From Psylliodes chrysocephalus (lineage: Eukaryota; Arthropoda; Insecta; Coleoptera; Chrysomelidae), in assembly GCA_927349885.1 (NCBI GenBank), contig OV651814.1, positions 51,802,800 through 51,866,799 on the forward strand: a DNA stretch of 64,000 bases, read 5' to 3'. Both the position numbers and the translations under genes were made by a program. Shown in pieces: positions 1 through 12,245 of the stretch. The notes under the pieces are model-generated. The model was given only the letters and a program-made list of their open reading frames with translations. It searched no databases and had not been told where the DNA came from. Position 1 is the first letter of the stretch, and each line of letters starts with the position of its first letter.

Positions 1-1
1 A

Positions 2-790
2 CTAGGAGTAAGTAAAGATGTCGTTCATAAAGTGCTTGGAGAACAATTGCTATATCCATACCATAAGAAGCCAGTACAAGAATTATTAGTCCATGATCCT
101 CAAATTCGTTTGGGTTTTTGTCGATTTGTTAATATGCAAAGAGAAAGAGATCCAAACTTTGTCAAGAAGGTTCTCTTTACCGATGAAGCGGGTTTTTCAA
201 GAAGAGGTATAACTAATACCCATAATGAACATGTTTATGTCGTTGAAAATCCGCATGCAATAAAGGTAAACCATTTTCAGCACGAATTCAAAATTAATGT
301 GTGGGCTGGAATAATTGGTAATTTCATTGTTGGTCCTGTCATACTTCCACGAAGATTAACTGGAGAAAATTATTTGGATTTTCTACAAAATACGTTGTCA
401 GAATTGTTAGAAGATTTACCTCTCCAACTTCGGAGAGATATGTGGTTTATGCAAGATGTAGCTCCACCACATTTTTCTTTAAACGTTAGAAACCACTTGA
501 ATGAACAATATCCACACAAATGGATAGGCAGAGGTAATGACGCACCTGTAAACTGGCCACCACGTTCCCCAGACCTAACACCGATGGATTACTTTTTATG
601 GGGACATCTGAAATCCACAGTTTACAGGGAACCTGTAGAAAATGAGGAACAACTCTGGCAACGTATTCAAGATGCAATAAACAATCTTAGAGGTGATGAA
701 GAAGTTATGGAAAGGATACATTTTAATTTTCTTCGACGTATAAATCTTTGTATGCGTGAAAATGGTGAACATTTTAAACAATTTTTGTAA
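2..790 (+). CDS. Tc1/mariner-superfamily (IS630-type) transposase, C-terminal part, 5'-truncated by window edge
   Basis: The frame is open from base 2 to a stop at 788-790 (262 codons), so the N-terminal DNA-binding part lies left of the window. The catalytic core is visible: first Asp in FTDEAGF, second Asp in MQDVAPPHF, and third Asp in PRSPDLTPMDYFLWG. I count 43 residues between the second and third catalytic Asp, so this is neither classical DD34D mariner nor DD34E Tc1. The RWIGRG-type linker and LWGHLKS motif belong to a common insect subgroup of IS630-Tc1-mariner transposases. The enzyme would cut and paste DNA in the nucleus. No internal stop or frameshift is seen, so the visible half could be functional. 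The same subgroup supplied the palindrome at 42245-44056. Confidence 0.9.
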   Translation, partial: LGVSKDVVHKVLGEQLLYPYHKKPVQELLVHDPQIRLGFCRFVNMQRERDPNFVKKVLFTDEAGFSRRGITNTHNEHVYVVENPHAIKVNHFQHEFKINVWAGIIGNFIVGPVILPRRLTGENYLDFLQNTLSELLEDLPLQLRRDMWFMQDVAPPHFSLNVRNHLNEQYPHKWIGRGNDAPVNWPPRSPDLTPMDYFLWGHLKSTVYREPVENEEQLWQRIQDAINNLRGDEEVMERIHFNFLRRINLCMRENGEHFKQFL

Positions 791-1323
791 AATCTCTATT
801 TTGATTATGTTGTAAATAAATATTTTTGTGAAACCTATACCCTCTAAATTATTAAAAGAGAAATTTAGCGAAAACCATGAGAGTAATCGAGTCTTATCAA
901 GAGTACCTTTTTTAAAGTAAATGAGTTGCGCAATCTAAATTTCATACTAAAACTCCTTTTCTTCCATTGGCGTAGAATTTTTAAAGGTGTAATTATTTAA
1001 AAAATCAAGTTCTATGCCTATGTATTATTATCGGACAAAATTTTAATACCATTTTTTTTGCCACATAAAACTCTACTAATATACCAAATTTCAGCAAAAT
1101 CGCATATGCCGTTTTAAATTTATATGTTAAAAACGATTTAAAAATTGTAACTGCAAGGCCCTCTGGAGCCGAAACGAAGCAACTTTGTACTAAGGTAATT
1201 TTACTTAAATCGACTTATTTTGGTCTAAGGAATATGTGGTATGTTTTTGTAAAGACCTTTTACAGACTCCCTGTATAATTTAGGATATATCGAACTTCCA
1301 CACACTATTGGAACACCCTGTAT
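791..1323 (+). mobile_element. 3' non-coding end of the Tc1/mariner-type element
   Basis: A short 3' untranslated stretch with an AATAAA-like run (about 812-822) follows the transposase stop. ACCCTGTAT-type terminal motifs occur at about 1267-1277 and 1313-1322, either of which could be the right terminus. The same ending closes the related palindrome at 44056. Without the left end the true border cannot be decided. Confidence 0.5.
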
Positions 1324-3297
1324 GTATGCCTCGAAGTATTGGGAGCTCCTCTATTTGGACCACATTATTTAGCTTTCGGATTTTCTTCGCTAGGGTTAGC
1401 AATATCAATCTAAAGCAATTGAACATGATATGGATTTATGCTCCTTCTTCTTTTTCTTTTGCTTATCCTGCTTTTAGAAGTCCGCCAGGCTAATTCAGCC
1501 TGATGGTAGGTCCCGTCTTTACGTTTCTCGAGCATATAATTCGCATGTGGCTAAGCCTATATCTCAGGCTTCGCAAAATCTATTCGTTTTGCTTTAGCCT
1601 GTCCATGACGCTCCAGGCTTATGATTAGATGATGATGATGATGTGTTGTGGAGGAAATAAAACCACAACAACCTAGAGATTATTTGTCCATAGGACAGCA
1701 GGTCCAAGAGTTTATTGTCTATGATCTACGAGTATCTGGTGAGCACCAGGTTATCAATCTAGAAAAATATAAAGACGATATACTTTCGTATGAGCTAGAA
1801 ATAAGTGGAAAATGAGACCACTTTTAATTTTATGAACTGTGATAGGCCATATAAGCCTAAAGATTTGACCAAGGTAACACAAAAAATATTAACTGGAGTC
1901 AGCAGACTCCTGATGTGCAAGCATACGAATGATAATTTTAACATACAAGATTACGTATGCCGAGTTAACTAAGCCGAGGGAATACAAATAATTTGTTCGA
2001 GGATTACTACACCACGTGAAAGTGTGCGCTGACAAAAGCACTATTCGTTTTTCGTTAAATGCCAGGATAATCAAATCCTATTCCGCCCTGTACATGGACC
2101 ACAACTCTACAGTAATTCAGACCGGTTATAAGTCGAATTTGCCAGGAGAATTCGCACGAATTCGCTTGATCGCCTCGAATTCTTTAACAGGCTATTTAGT
2201 TGATCATGCGAGAAATGCACGGGTATATATCAATCCAAGCGAAAAATAAATACCTAGATATTTGATGGCGTCACACGGAGTTTTTATGTACCTCGCAATG
2301 CAAGCGAGGCGAACGGTGTCGTTATGCTTAATTTAATCAAGAAAATTTTGTTAATTAATGTCCTCGTAGGAAGAGATATTTATGCTTTACCTTTGCAGCC
2401 TTACTGAATTTGGTAAAATTTATCCGAGAAAGCATTTAATCCAAAAGGGAAGTTTCTTAGTTATTCGTCATTTTAAAAATTTAATTTGGTTGTCTTCTTA
2501 ATATCAAAATTCACATGTGTACTAAGTACTAATAACAAACTTAATGAACAATTCATGAAAGTAAATTAAATAGTTTATATTGTAGTTAAAATTAAAACTG
2601 GAAATTAGTATATATGTATAAATCTGAAAAAGTAGAAAGTTTTAGGGAATAATGACACAAATACAAATTTTGTACATTCGAGATAGGTATCAAGGAAATT
2701 GTAAGGGATCGCGATCAATTTCTGAAAAGTCCATAAATATGGAGGGTGAACATACATTCGGTTCTAAAAAGTCTTCTTAGAAGTTAGATGCAGCAAAAGG
2801 GATCCTCATGTTATATGACTATTTTCAGAGCTATTTTGATCTTCTCCTAACCCGAACTAAATTTGTGCCAATTCTCCAGTTCCTTGTTCAGTCTCGTCCT
2901 GATAAGCATCTCATACTACTAAGGACAGAGTTTCGGAATTATAGGTAGGATTTAGTATATAATTCACGTGCTAATTTATAGAAAGAGTTTTGGTAATGAT
3001 GGTCGAATCTAATATAGAGGCGTCCTAATACGCACATAACGTAGAATGTATATCGCGTCACGTGCATATCGCGTAGAGACCTTTTTCTCTTTAAAGCTTT
3101 GAAAAATCAAATTTTTTTAAATATTGCAACATATTTGTAAAGCTCATTGCATGCTCGAAGCTCAAACGGTTGCTGATATATTTAACTTCAAAGTTATTGG
3201 TTTTCGTAGTAAAATTCATCCAAATTGAAGATAACCCATTTTGCTCGTACTAATAATGTTTTTTAGTAAAAATACAAATATTTTCTTTTTATTTTAG
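1324..3297. other. Intronic or intergenic stretch with anonymous repeat sequence
   Basis: This holds a GC-richer 1.44-1.65 kb section ending in a short GAT run. An open stretch of about 50 codons follows at 1660-1815, then a second open stretch at 1992-2249 (separate entry). From 2.3 to 3.3 kb it is AT-rich and I see no further gene. It should be the intron before the ankyrin exon at 3298. Confidence 0.4.
1992..2249 (+). CDS. Unassigned open reading frame, 85 codons
   Basis: The frame is open from just after a TAA at 1989 to a TAA at 2247-2249, with no ATG near its start. Codon usage looks more protein-like than the flanks, with varied residues and few homopolymers. It contains FSLNARIIKSYSALYMDHN and ends ARVYINPSEK. 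I do not recognise the family. It may be the tail of a decayed retroelement or transposon protein, or chance. No splice acceptor is obvious. Confidence 0.2.
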   Translation, partial: FVRGLLHHVKVCADKSTIRFSLNARIIKSYSALYMDHNSTVIQTGYKSNLPGEFARIRLIASNSLTGYLVDHARNARVYINPSEK

Positions 3298-3527
3298 GGC
3301 CGTAGTGGAAGTTCTCCTTAAAGCTGGCTTTAGCGTTAACATGCGGACGAAAGCAGGGACAGCGTTGCACGAAGCTGCTTTGTGCGGGAAAGTAGAGGTT
3401 GTAAGAACTTTGCTCGAACATGGAGTCAACACTTCCATCAGAGATTCCAATAACTACACAGTGATGGACCTTCTTAGTCAGTTCAATACGGCACAGGCGT
3501 CGCAGGAGATCATGCATATTTTGAAAC
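3298..3527 (+). CDS. Host adaptor gene, exon 1 in window: terminal ankyrin repeats
   Basis: The acceptor is TTTTATTTTAG|G and the donor AAAC|GTAAGT. One base completes an upstream codon and one base is left over. The product carries VVEVLLKAGFSVNMRTKAG, then GTALHEAALCGKVEVVRTLL and GVNTSIRDSNNYTVMDLL. These are two ankyrin repeats, with the TALHEAA and VVRTLLEHG helices plain, followed by the short capping helix TAQASQEIMHILKR. Ankyrin repeats bind protein partners in the cytoplasm. Upstream repeats must lie in exons left of the window. Confidence 0.9.
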
Positions 3528-4167
3528 GTAAGTGGGAACATTATTTATGACTAAAAGGTGTACAAAATTTTTGTAATTAAAAAAATTGCCTGCGAGACGA
3601 TGGTTATAATTAAAAATATGTTAGTTTTCTTTTAAGTTTATTCTCTCTTATGCAGTGGCGGCTAGTGGTAATTTAAAATGGGTGTTCACTTTTACACTAA
3701 TTTTATCATTGTTATGTTCAAAACTTTGTACAAGTGTGGTTATTAATATCATCAATATCATACTCTTTTCAAGCACTACAACTATTAATGAATGAATAAA
3801 TGAATATTTTAGTTATTGTAATATTCGTTTTGTTTTTAATACGTTGAAAACCAACATTATTAGTTAGTCAACTGACTTTTCTTCATATTTTGAGATTATT
3901 TTTAAATATATATCAGGTTATGTAGAAAACTTGACATTGATTTTTGTGTAAAAAATATTATTACATGAAACTTTACCTACCATTTTTCAGTCTTTATTGT
4001 AAATTTATTCATTTTAACAATTTTTCACACATGTCAAATAAAATAATATATTTTTTAAATACCTTTTATTGGCAAAAAACAAATGAACTAAAATGTGTTT
4101 GTTATAAGATCACTGTACATAATGCGTGGCATTCTAAATTATACTGTTCACAGTTTAACAGTCGCAC
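3528..4167 (+). other. Start of the 10.5-kb first intron
   Basis: AT-rich intron sequence. Around 3656 there is a GCAGTGGCGGCTAGTGG-like motif followed by GGGTGTTCAC. A loosely similar GCAGTGGCG and GGGTGTTCAG pair recurs near 6677-6806, so a repeat may be split between these points. No coding signal is seen. Confidence 0.35.
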
Positions 4168-4800
4168 TTAACTCCCATTTTCAATCAGATTATTTTCAGA
4201 ATCAATAGACTTTATCCCCTTATAGAGCTTGATTTTTCCAAAAATTTCAAGTTGATATTATTGTTTGTTTTTGAGTAAAATTTATTTTAACCCCCCTCAC
4301 CCCCTCACTTTTATTCATTTTTTTTTCACATTCAATAGGCGTCATATCCTTATAGAGCTTGATTTCTACAAAAATTTTCATTTTCGATTTTTTTTTTATT
4401 TCAAGCCCCCTTAAAGCCCCCATTTTTAATAAGATTTTTTCTTTCAAAATAAAAGCGCATCTTTTTATATAGTTTGATGTTTGCTAAAAATATCAAGTTG
4501 ATATCATTTTTCGTTTTTGAGTTAGGATTTTTTTTAATATTAACCCCCCTTAACTCTAATTTATTCAGATTTTTTGCAGAATCAATTGGCTTTATCCCTT
4601 CTTATAGAGCTTCATTTTTACTAAACATATCATGTTGATATCGCTTTTCGTTTTTAATTTAGGATTTTTTTTTTAATTTCAACCCATCTTAACCCCCTAT
4701 TTTTAATCAGATTTTTCAAAATCAATAGGCTTTGTCCCCTTATAGAGCTTGTTTTTTTCTTAAAATTTTCAAGTTGATATCATTTTTCATTTTTGACTTA
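4168..4800. repeat. Tandem array, about five diverged units of roughly 125-130 bp
   Basis: Each unit holds a C-rich block (AACCCCCCTTAA-like), TTTTTAATCAGATTTTT, AATCAATAGGCTTTATCCCC, CTTATAGAGCTTGATTTT, and ATCAAGTTGATATCATTTTT with CGTTTTTGA. Units start near 4168, 4293, 4411, 4546 and 4685. They are diverged by substitutions and small indels, so the array looks old and satellite-like. No coding capacity. Confidence 0.8.
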
Positions 4801-7334
4801 TCGTGCAGACAAAAAACGTGACATCAGACAAAGTAAACCTATAATACTCTTCACAGACTACTGTGTGAAGAGTACTATAATAATACAATCAAGGCTAAAA
4901 CAATAACATAATAGCCTAATCAATAGGTACAGTAAAATATTGATAAAGTCAAAGTTTTGAAAATTATTTAATAGGTACAGCAATACCTCGGAGATAAACT
5001 GCGCTATGTCATTCTAGTCAACTTTTTAGTAGAGCAGACTAAATGTTGGTTTGACACTTTTCGTGTTCCATATTTACATATAATAATTATATTTCAGCAA
5101 GAAATGCAGTTAGCCCTAATTATTGTCACAATATATATTGTTTACTAATAATCTAACTATTAAAACTTTTTTTTTTAATATACATGGTTTTTATTCTATG
5201 ACAATATCATATACCTCCAATATGCCTCTATAAATAGCACGACTAACCTGAGAGTTAAAAAGTGTTGTTTAACGTTTAACTTGTAAGTTTATTGAACATT
5301 TAACATAGTGTTATCTTTTTTTAAGTCAACTTTTATTGTAACATCACTATACATGGTATAGAATACCCCTAAAAAGGTGTCGATGAGCCGATTTTAAAAA
5401 TATAACCTTTATAAAACTGCACTATGTCGACATAGTTCAGTTTACCTCCCAGGTAGATATCAGTAAATATTTAATTTAGTCTTCATGATATGGGTACATA
5501 CCTAACATAGACACAACTATTAAGCTTCTTGAATTAATTTAGGCCAGTGTAATATTTATATTTTATATCGTCTTTAAAAAAACTGTAATGTAAGTTTATA
5601 AAATCCTCAGTCTAACACTGTTTATCAGTACCTCCAGCATTTATACATTTAGGGCATTTTTCTACAACTTCAAATTCATTAGGGACAACCTACAAAATAA
5701 ACAATTATTCACATAAAATTGTACCACGATCAAGAAATTATCCTTGTTTAAGGGTCGATCTTTTCACCTCTTAGTAAAGTTACATGTAGGTTTACTACAG
5801 ATTAACAAACAATAGCCCTATAGTTTAATCAACAAGTAGTTACTTTCAACTTTACTTAATACTTAATAAAATATATAATAAAATTGTCATACTTTTTTGA
5901 AACCTCGTTTGTCTTTTGTAGGAAATAAACAAAAAATTGCTCAATGCATAGTTGGGTATAAAACACATGACTATTCTGTAGACCCTGGAACAAAAAACAA
6001 AATATAAGTTACAACCGTAATTTGGAAATAACCTTAAAAATTATAGTAATTTTTTTACCCGGGACGTTTTTCGGTAACAATCGTTGATTTGGCACACGTA
6101 CTTCCAATTTATTAAAGTTGCGGTTTTATTTAAATCTAATTTTTAATAAATACAATACACAAAATTATCTCATGTGTTGATTTTTAGAATTTGACAGTAG
6201 GTAGAGACGACATAAACACTAATTTGCGATATGACAAGTGGAGGCACTTTGAGTCATATTTTGAATAATTTTAATTTAATAATTTTATATTTAAAGATTG
6301 ACGGAATGAAAATGTTTTTATATAATTTAAATCAGGCTATTTTAAAAAAATGGCATTTATTATCACCAAAACTGACTAGCTCGAGTTTGACATATGTCGT
6401 AAAAGTGTAATGCAAAAGTGCGGACACTTTTAGTACCGTCATTGCATCTTTTTATTCTATTTTTATGATATGAAAGATTCGTATGACTTGCCCTACTTTT
6501 GTGACGTCACTGTGTGCGTTGCGCAAAATAAGCTGATTTTAAGTAGGTCATTGTTCGTTTCACCGATCTGTTAACGTGTTGACATCTCTTTTTAGCTAGA
6601 GGCTTTCGGGAAAGCATCTCGCTCCTGCGGGCTCACTTGGAAAAGTGAGCCAAAGAGAGGCGATTAGCCAGAGTGCAGTGGCGTACCAAAAAATAGAGAT
6701 TAACACGTATGAAAACAATAAATTATTAAAATTTAATCTATATTTATATTTTTATGTTATTTATTTTAAAATAATGTGTTTTTATGAAATGTAACTGGGT
6801 GTTCAGCGCACAAAGAACCAATGGAGAAACTGACCCTACTCTTATACTTTTGAACCCATGAACAAACTACAAATTAAATTAGTAATCTGTGTGAACAGTA
6901 GTATAAAAAAGTATCACCTTGTTTCGTTTCTACAGCAATTAAAGACGGTTTGCAAGCTTGACAAAATTCGCCAGATCTTTAATAATTATTATTATTATTA
7001 TTATTTAGTAATCGCTGCTTTTGTCAAGTCCACTTTTCATGAAAAACAAAATCTCAAAGCCATGTGTCACAAAATATTACGGGTGACCGTTTGCTTCTGA
7101 AAAATTATTACTCCTTTGGCTAATACCATAAGAGGCATTTAATTATATTCAAAGGAAAACATCACAGAAAATAAGTTTTAATAATCTAGCTTTGATTTTG
7201 CTTATTAAGGAGAACGTCTCTCTTGGATCGGTTTCGTACTTAATAGGACATTCTCGATTCCAATCTCTAAATCAACCAGTTGATGCGTAAAATTCACTAC
7301 TATCCCTAGATAGTGGTTGACTGAAATAAAGAAA
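4801..7334. other. Intron sequence, mostly anonymous, with a short triplet run and a stem-loop
   Basis: AT-rich. An ATT triplet run lies at about 6980-7006. Near 6570-6705 a GC-richer block has the inverted arms GCTCACTT / AAGTGAGC and flanking GTGTTGACATCTC / GAGATTAACAC, suggesting a small foldback element. Around 5000 and 5425 the motif CTGCGCTATGTC / CTGCACTATGTCGACATAG repeats. No gene is recognised. Confidence 0.4.
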
Positions 7335-8935
7335 ATTAAGACTTTATTGTTTTTCTGTATTTTTCATCTTGGTCATACTTGAGTCTTGAATTATTTTCTT
7401 TTTTAAAAATTGTTCGCCTGACTTTTATTTTTTATTCTACATTCGTTCTTGCTGAGTCATATATTCAATCTTATTTTGAAATTTCTTTCTTTCCCTGATT
7501 TGGCTTTTTATACCCCCAAACCCTAAATCAAATAGTACAAGGAATATTGAAAATTATATATCGGTTTCTGTTATGTGTGCTCTTTCTAAAATATTGGCGC
7601 AAATAATTTACGACAAATTATATAATTTCGTAACAAGCAATTAATTATAATTTATCTTTTCAAATTATGCAAATAGTATATTAGAAAAAATACTTCAGCT
7701 TGATACAATTTTTAGTGCCTTTAGTAAGGCTCTTGATCGAGTAGATCATATTTTATTAAAAAATATAAGTCAATTTGGATTGACAAGTAATATATTAATG
7801 CTTATTAGAGATGATTTGAGAGATATATACTTTTTGGTAGGACATAATGCTAATGATTCTAGCAGATTGCTTGCTGTTTCAGGAGTTCCACAAGGTTCCA
7901 ATGTAGATCCATTATTGTTTCTGTTATTTGTCAATGATTTGCCAAAAATGATTAAATACTCTAGTGCTTATTTTTTGCTGATGATGTTATAAACAAATTC
8001 AAACAGTACGCGATTGCGTTTCTTTGCAAAAATATATAAATGCTATATATGAATGGAGTCAAAAAAAGTAAATAAAATTTAACATCAGCAAATCTTATAT
8101 GACTATTACCTGACAAAAGCAACCGATTGTATTTGACTATCAAATGAATAAGTGTGTCAGCTGGGCAGTACAAGTAAAGTGTACTCAAAATTGTACTTAA
8201 GTACTCAAAGTGCCGAGAAAAAAATTCTACACACCAGAATTTTGAAAATGGTCTATATATTGTGACAAAAGCATAAAAATGGATATACAGGGAGCTGTTT
8301 GAGGTCAATCTGGAACCGCATTTTGCTTTTTAGAATAGTAACGAGTCTTAAACAATATCCGTATCCCACGTGATCTAGTAGAACAAGAAATGTAATACTA
8401 AAATTGGCCGATCTTTAGTAATTTTTATGACATCTTAAGATCCTTAAGTACCTATTACTTCTATTAAATATCTTAGTGACATTGTTTTAGGGTTACTGCT
8501 AAAGTTATTAATGTTACTGTTAGCCAACTGGTATTAATTTAGTATCTTGGGATACAAAAATTCAGCTGGTTTACGGAGGGTAATTTTTGTTTCTCACCTC
8601 TTTCGCAGGTACCAGAATCTCAGTTATTACCTCATCGTTTTCTTCCTAATCAGAAGACACTTAGGTACTTGTTCTATCTTAAATATAATCAGTCTAAATT
8701 CCTACATCTTCTCTAACAACCAGTAATATATCATACTCGACTTATAAAAGAAAACTTTTCCCCTCCTCTGACAATCCGCCCTTTGTCTCATCTTGAAGAC
8801 ATTGCACTTTTGGATACCTTTGTCCTCTTATTTTTTAATAAAAAAAAAGTTTCATACATAATAGCTGCATTCAGTCCTGAAGATACCCCTTGGGCCGAAA
8901 CCGAATGACTTTTAGTACCTATATTTTTTTTTGTT
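7335..8935 (+). mobile_element. Decayed CR1/Jockey-type LINE remnant
   Basis: A reverse-transcriptase piece lies at 7690-7990. A 3' end-like section at 8530-8935 closes with CCTTGGGCCGAAACCG, a phrase common at insect retroelement ends. The 5' piece at 7335-7405 (TTATTGTTTTTCTGTATTTTT) is repeated in diverged form at 9778-9852. Borders are approximate. Confidence 0.45.
7690..8015 (+). pseudogene. Reverse transcriptase fragment (CR1/Jockey-like)
   Basis: In one frame AFSKALDRVDHILL corresponds to RT motif A (FSKAFD), and GVPQGSNVDPLLFLLFVND to motif B/B'. A frame change near 7970 exposes the ADDV of the catalytic YADD box. The motif A Asp before the FSK box is replaced by Ala, so it would be inactive even without the frame break. 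Only about 100 residues of RT remain. Confidence 0.75.
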
Positions 8936-11479
8936 TACGAAAATTACCACATTCAAATCCTCATAATTTAATACCTAAATAGTTAATGAAAATAAATGTT
9001 GCACGGGAATTTTAACTTTTATAAATGTATCTTGATTTTATTAAAAATGAAAAAGTAAAATACCATTCACTTTGAATTTTTATTTGATTTTTAATGTACC
9101 TACTTTCTTGTTATTCATTTAGATTATAGAACAGGATAATTAATATTATTTTATATTGTCAAGTTGTTCCTTTTCGTTTCCCAAAATTTGTTATTTTCAT
9201 TATTAATAAATTTCTTGTACCTATCACTGCATATTATGTTTTGCTACAAGATTACATTATTTGTAAAGAAAGAAATATTATTTCTTATAATTAAAGTACT
9301 TACTATTTGTGAATAATTCTTTATTTTCCATCGCAAAATCCAATTTTTCACATTGTTAAATCTTCTTAAAATTCGTTTTCTTTGCGTATTTTTAAATATA
9401 AGTATATTTTGTAAACAATTTTCTTGTTTTAAGTTCGTCTAGTCTCGGCTCTTGGCGCTTTTGACTTTCTTTATAGGTGTTGTAACGCGAAGAAACGTTC
9501 CTTATGGCAAATTTTGAGCTTATTGCGAAAACATATTATTGTTCGTCTTCACCTGCCGTGTGTCTATTAAATGGATATATAAAGACAGATAACTCTTGAT
9601 AGGGACATATCTCGAATATCGTCTACTTTACTTCATACTGTCACTTGGAAAAGCGCCGTTTCCAAATTTACCATTTAGAAGATAATTTTGGGAGTGAATA
9701 AAGTTATGGATTCATTAGCTAACGAGAGATTTTAACAATCGTTCTTGCAACCGGCTGTTAGAGATATAAATGGCTTAGAGATTTTATTGTTTTTCTTTAT
9801 TCTACATCTTATCTTGGTCGTCACATTTGAGTTTGGCATTATTTCCTTTTTAATTTCACTAATTTCATTTGTTTCTTATTAGACTGTAGTTCGAATAATC
9901 CTTAAATTCGCACGGAATTTAGGATTCGATATATTGAACTAGGAAGTCTTCTAAAAAAGGAAGCGCAATAAGTCAATGACTGATGGGCTGCATTGGAAAA
10001 TACAACTCCCTTTACGAAACAAAAAAAAAACGTAAAAAGTTTCATATGATTTGTATTTACTTTCAGTAAATCCTTGTACTAAAATTAGTAAAATATTGTG
10101 TTACCCTGGTATTTTATTGGAAAAACAGTGATTTAAAACTCATTATGAAGTATATTAACTATTACCAATTCAAGAAATATTTTCTATTTATTATAAAATG
10201 CCGTTGACATATTAGTCATTTTTATTTGTGAAATAAGGCTGTCCTGTATGCGAAATTTAGCACGCCTATTTAGTTTAAAAATAAACATAAATCAACTCAA
10301 GAACAATATTATTTATTTGGCTCTTAATCAGATTTAATTACTGTAGTGAACAAGTGTTTTATTTTATATTTAGTTTTTCCTTGAAGGTAAATTTGATTGA
10401 AGACAAAAATGGTTTTTTTGTTTTCTCTTTTAAATTGTATTGGTAAGTTAACTAACACTATTTAAAACTACTTATAGCTTATGCTTATTTGTTATTAAGA
10501 TTAATGTAAAATAGAATGTTTAAAAGAAGGGGTTGCGATTATTTAAAAAAATAACCAAGCCAAATAAAAATAATATTCCGTATGAATGTATTTTTTTGCA
10601 ATTCAACAGATACAAATAATCTCAACTGGAACAATACGAGAAAATATTTTAAATATACTTAAGGTAAATGACCCTATTTTCGTCAGCTAAAGCATTATCT
10701 ACAATTTTTTACTTTCGTGAAGCTTATAAAATACATTCTAATAGGCTTTGAGGTAAAATATTCAATATAAACGTTATTTAATTAACCTATCAGTTTTATT
10801 AATTTTCAATTAAACTAGATTATTCTATAATTTAATAAATATTTCGAAAATACCAGGTGTCTCTATTTTTATCAAATTTGTACCATATGTTTGTACCTAT
10901 TTTCGCCAATATTTTCTCTAAAATAAACATAAAATATTATTTTTTAATAAAAAACGTAAAAAAATAAATTATTAATTTGGAGCAATGTGCTATATTTTTT
11001 TTTATTGCATATATGTAATTTTTTAAGTATATTTAAATTTATTTCCAATTTAAAAAAAAATAATTATAATATTTTGCCACAGTTCTTTAATTAATTGTAG
11101 TTCCTAAAGTTAATTTAAAAAAGGAAAACATGAAATTAAGGCATAATAAAATTTAAAGGATTTTTGTCGTTTAACTTTTTATTTGTTATGAAAATTAATT
11201 ACTGGTCTTAATTAGGCCACTACTAACAAATTAAGCTCGTCAGTGGTGACTCAATAGTCGTCATGGTTTTGTCCCAAATTTCGTTATAATTATTTATAAT
11301 GCATAATTAGAAGATTTAAAAAAGATGTGACAAAATTAGTACTGCCGAAAATTCATTCTATTTTGTACAGAACTCTTCTATTTCAAAAATATAATTTGAT
11401 GGTTTTTAAAAACTACATGAAAATATGACACTATTGGCTTTGCTCCAATTTTACCAGTGGTGACGAATCTAGGAATATT
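8936..11479. other. AT-rich intron sequence without recognisable genes
   Basis: Very AT-rich with long A and T runs. A block near 9690-9770 (TTCATTAGCTAACGAGAGATTT, then CGTTCTTGCAACCGGCTGT) reappears inverted near 46380-46435, and a short match (GTTCTTGCAACGGGCTGTAC) lies at 59811. It is a dispersed repeat. At 10.66-11.47 kb, CATTTTCG/CCAGTGGTGAC-like phrases repeat weakly. No coding signal. Confidence 0.4.
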
Positions 11480-11615
11480 AATTAATATTTTACATTAAAT
11501 ATTAAATAATATTGTTACACTAAATAATAAATAATATTGTTATATTAAATAATAAATATTGTTACATAAAATAATATTGTTTTATTGTTCTGTTACATTA
11601 AATAATATTCGTACT
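11480..11615. repeat. AT-rich degenerate tandem repeat
   Basis: Imperfect units of ATTGTTACATTAAATAATAA recur four to five times at roughly 25-35 bp spacing. Confidence 0.6.
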
Positions 11616-11636
11616 GGAATGGGAAGGGGTAACATT

Positions 11637-11935
11637 CTATGTGAGTACAAATACCGGGAAATGTAATAGGTTACAAGCTGTGTCATTAATATCTGGGAAC
11701 AATAGTCCCAAAGCGTATTCTTGATATACTCCAGTTGATACATCTGTAACCGACGACTTAACACCTTTATGTTCAACATAAAATTTCCGTTGTTCTAAAT
11801 ATGATTGAAAACATAAAGTGGAAATAGACTTAGGCCAAAACATCTTTATCAGACTATTAAAAGCTTGTGAAAAATCGAGATAGAGCTCATCTACATGAGA
11901 TGAATCATCCAAATGCTGATCAGTAAATTAAATTG
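11637..11935 (-). pseudogene. Reverse transcriptase fragment (Jockey-like)
   Basis: The minus strand reads SHVDELYLDFSQAFNSL, matching RT motif A (DFSKAFD), then YLEQRKFYVEHKGVKSS. STGVYQEYALGLLFP follows, a degraded GVPQGSILGPLLF (motif B). The YADD box is absent. It is an isolated 90-residue LINE fragment in the intron. Confidence 0.7.
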
Positions 11936-12245
11936 TGTAATATAAAGCAAATTTTTCACAGTAGACCTTCCTTTGAGAAAACCACGTTGAGTAATGGTAA
12001 GAGGCCGATAATTTTCTATTTTAGATTTATTCCTTTTTTTTTAATACAGGAGAAATTCTGCAAATTTATTTGATTTCAAAGATAAATAAGTTAAAAATAA
12101 TTATTGTTAGCGTATAAGAAAGTACAATCTTTGACCAAAAGTGCAGTCAAAATTTAAAATTTAAAAGAAAAACAGCGTGTGAATTATTTTGTTAATCCAA
12201 ACTTTTTACTTATTCTTTATTTATTGATAGGTACAGTTAATTATA

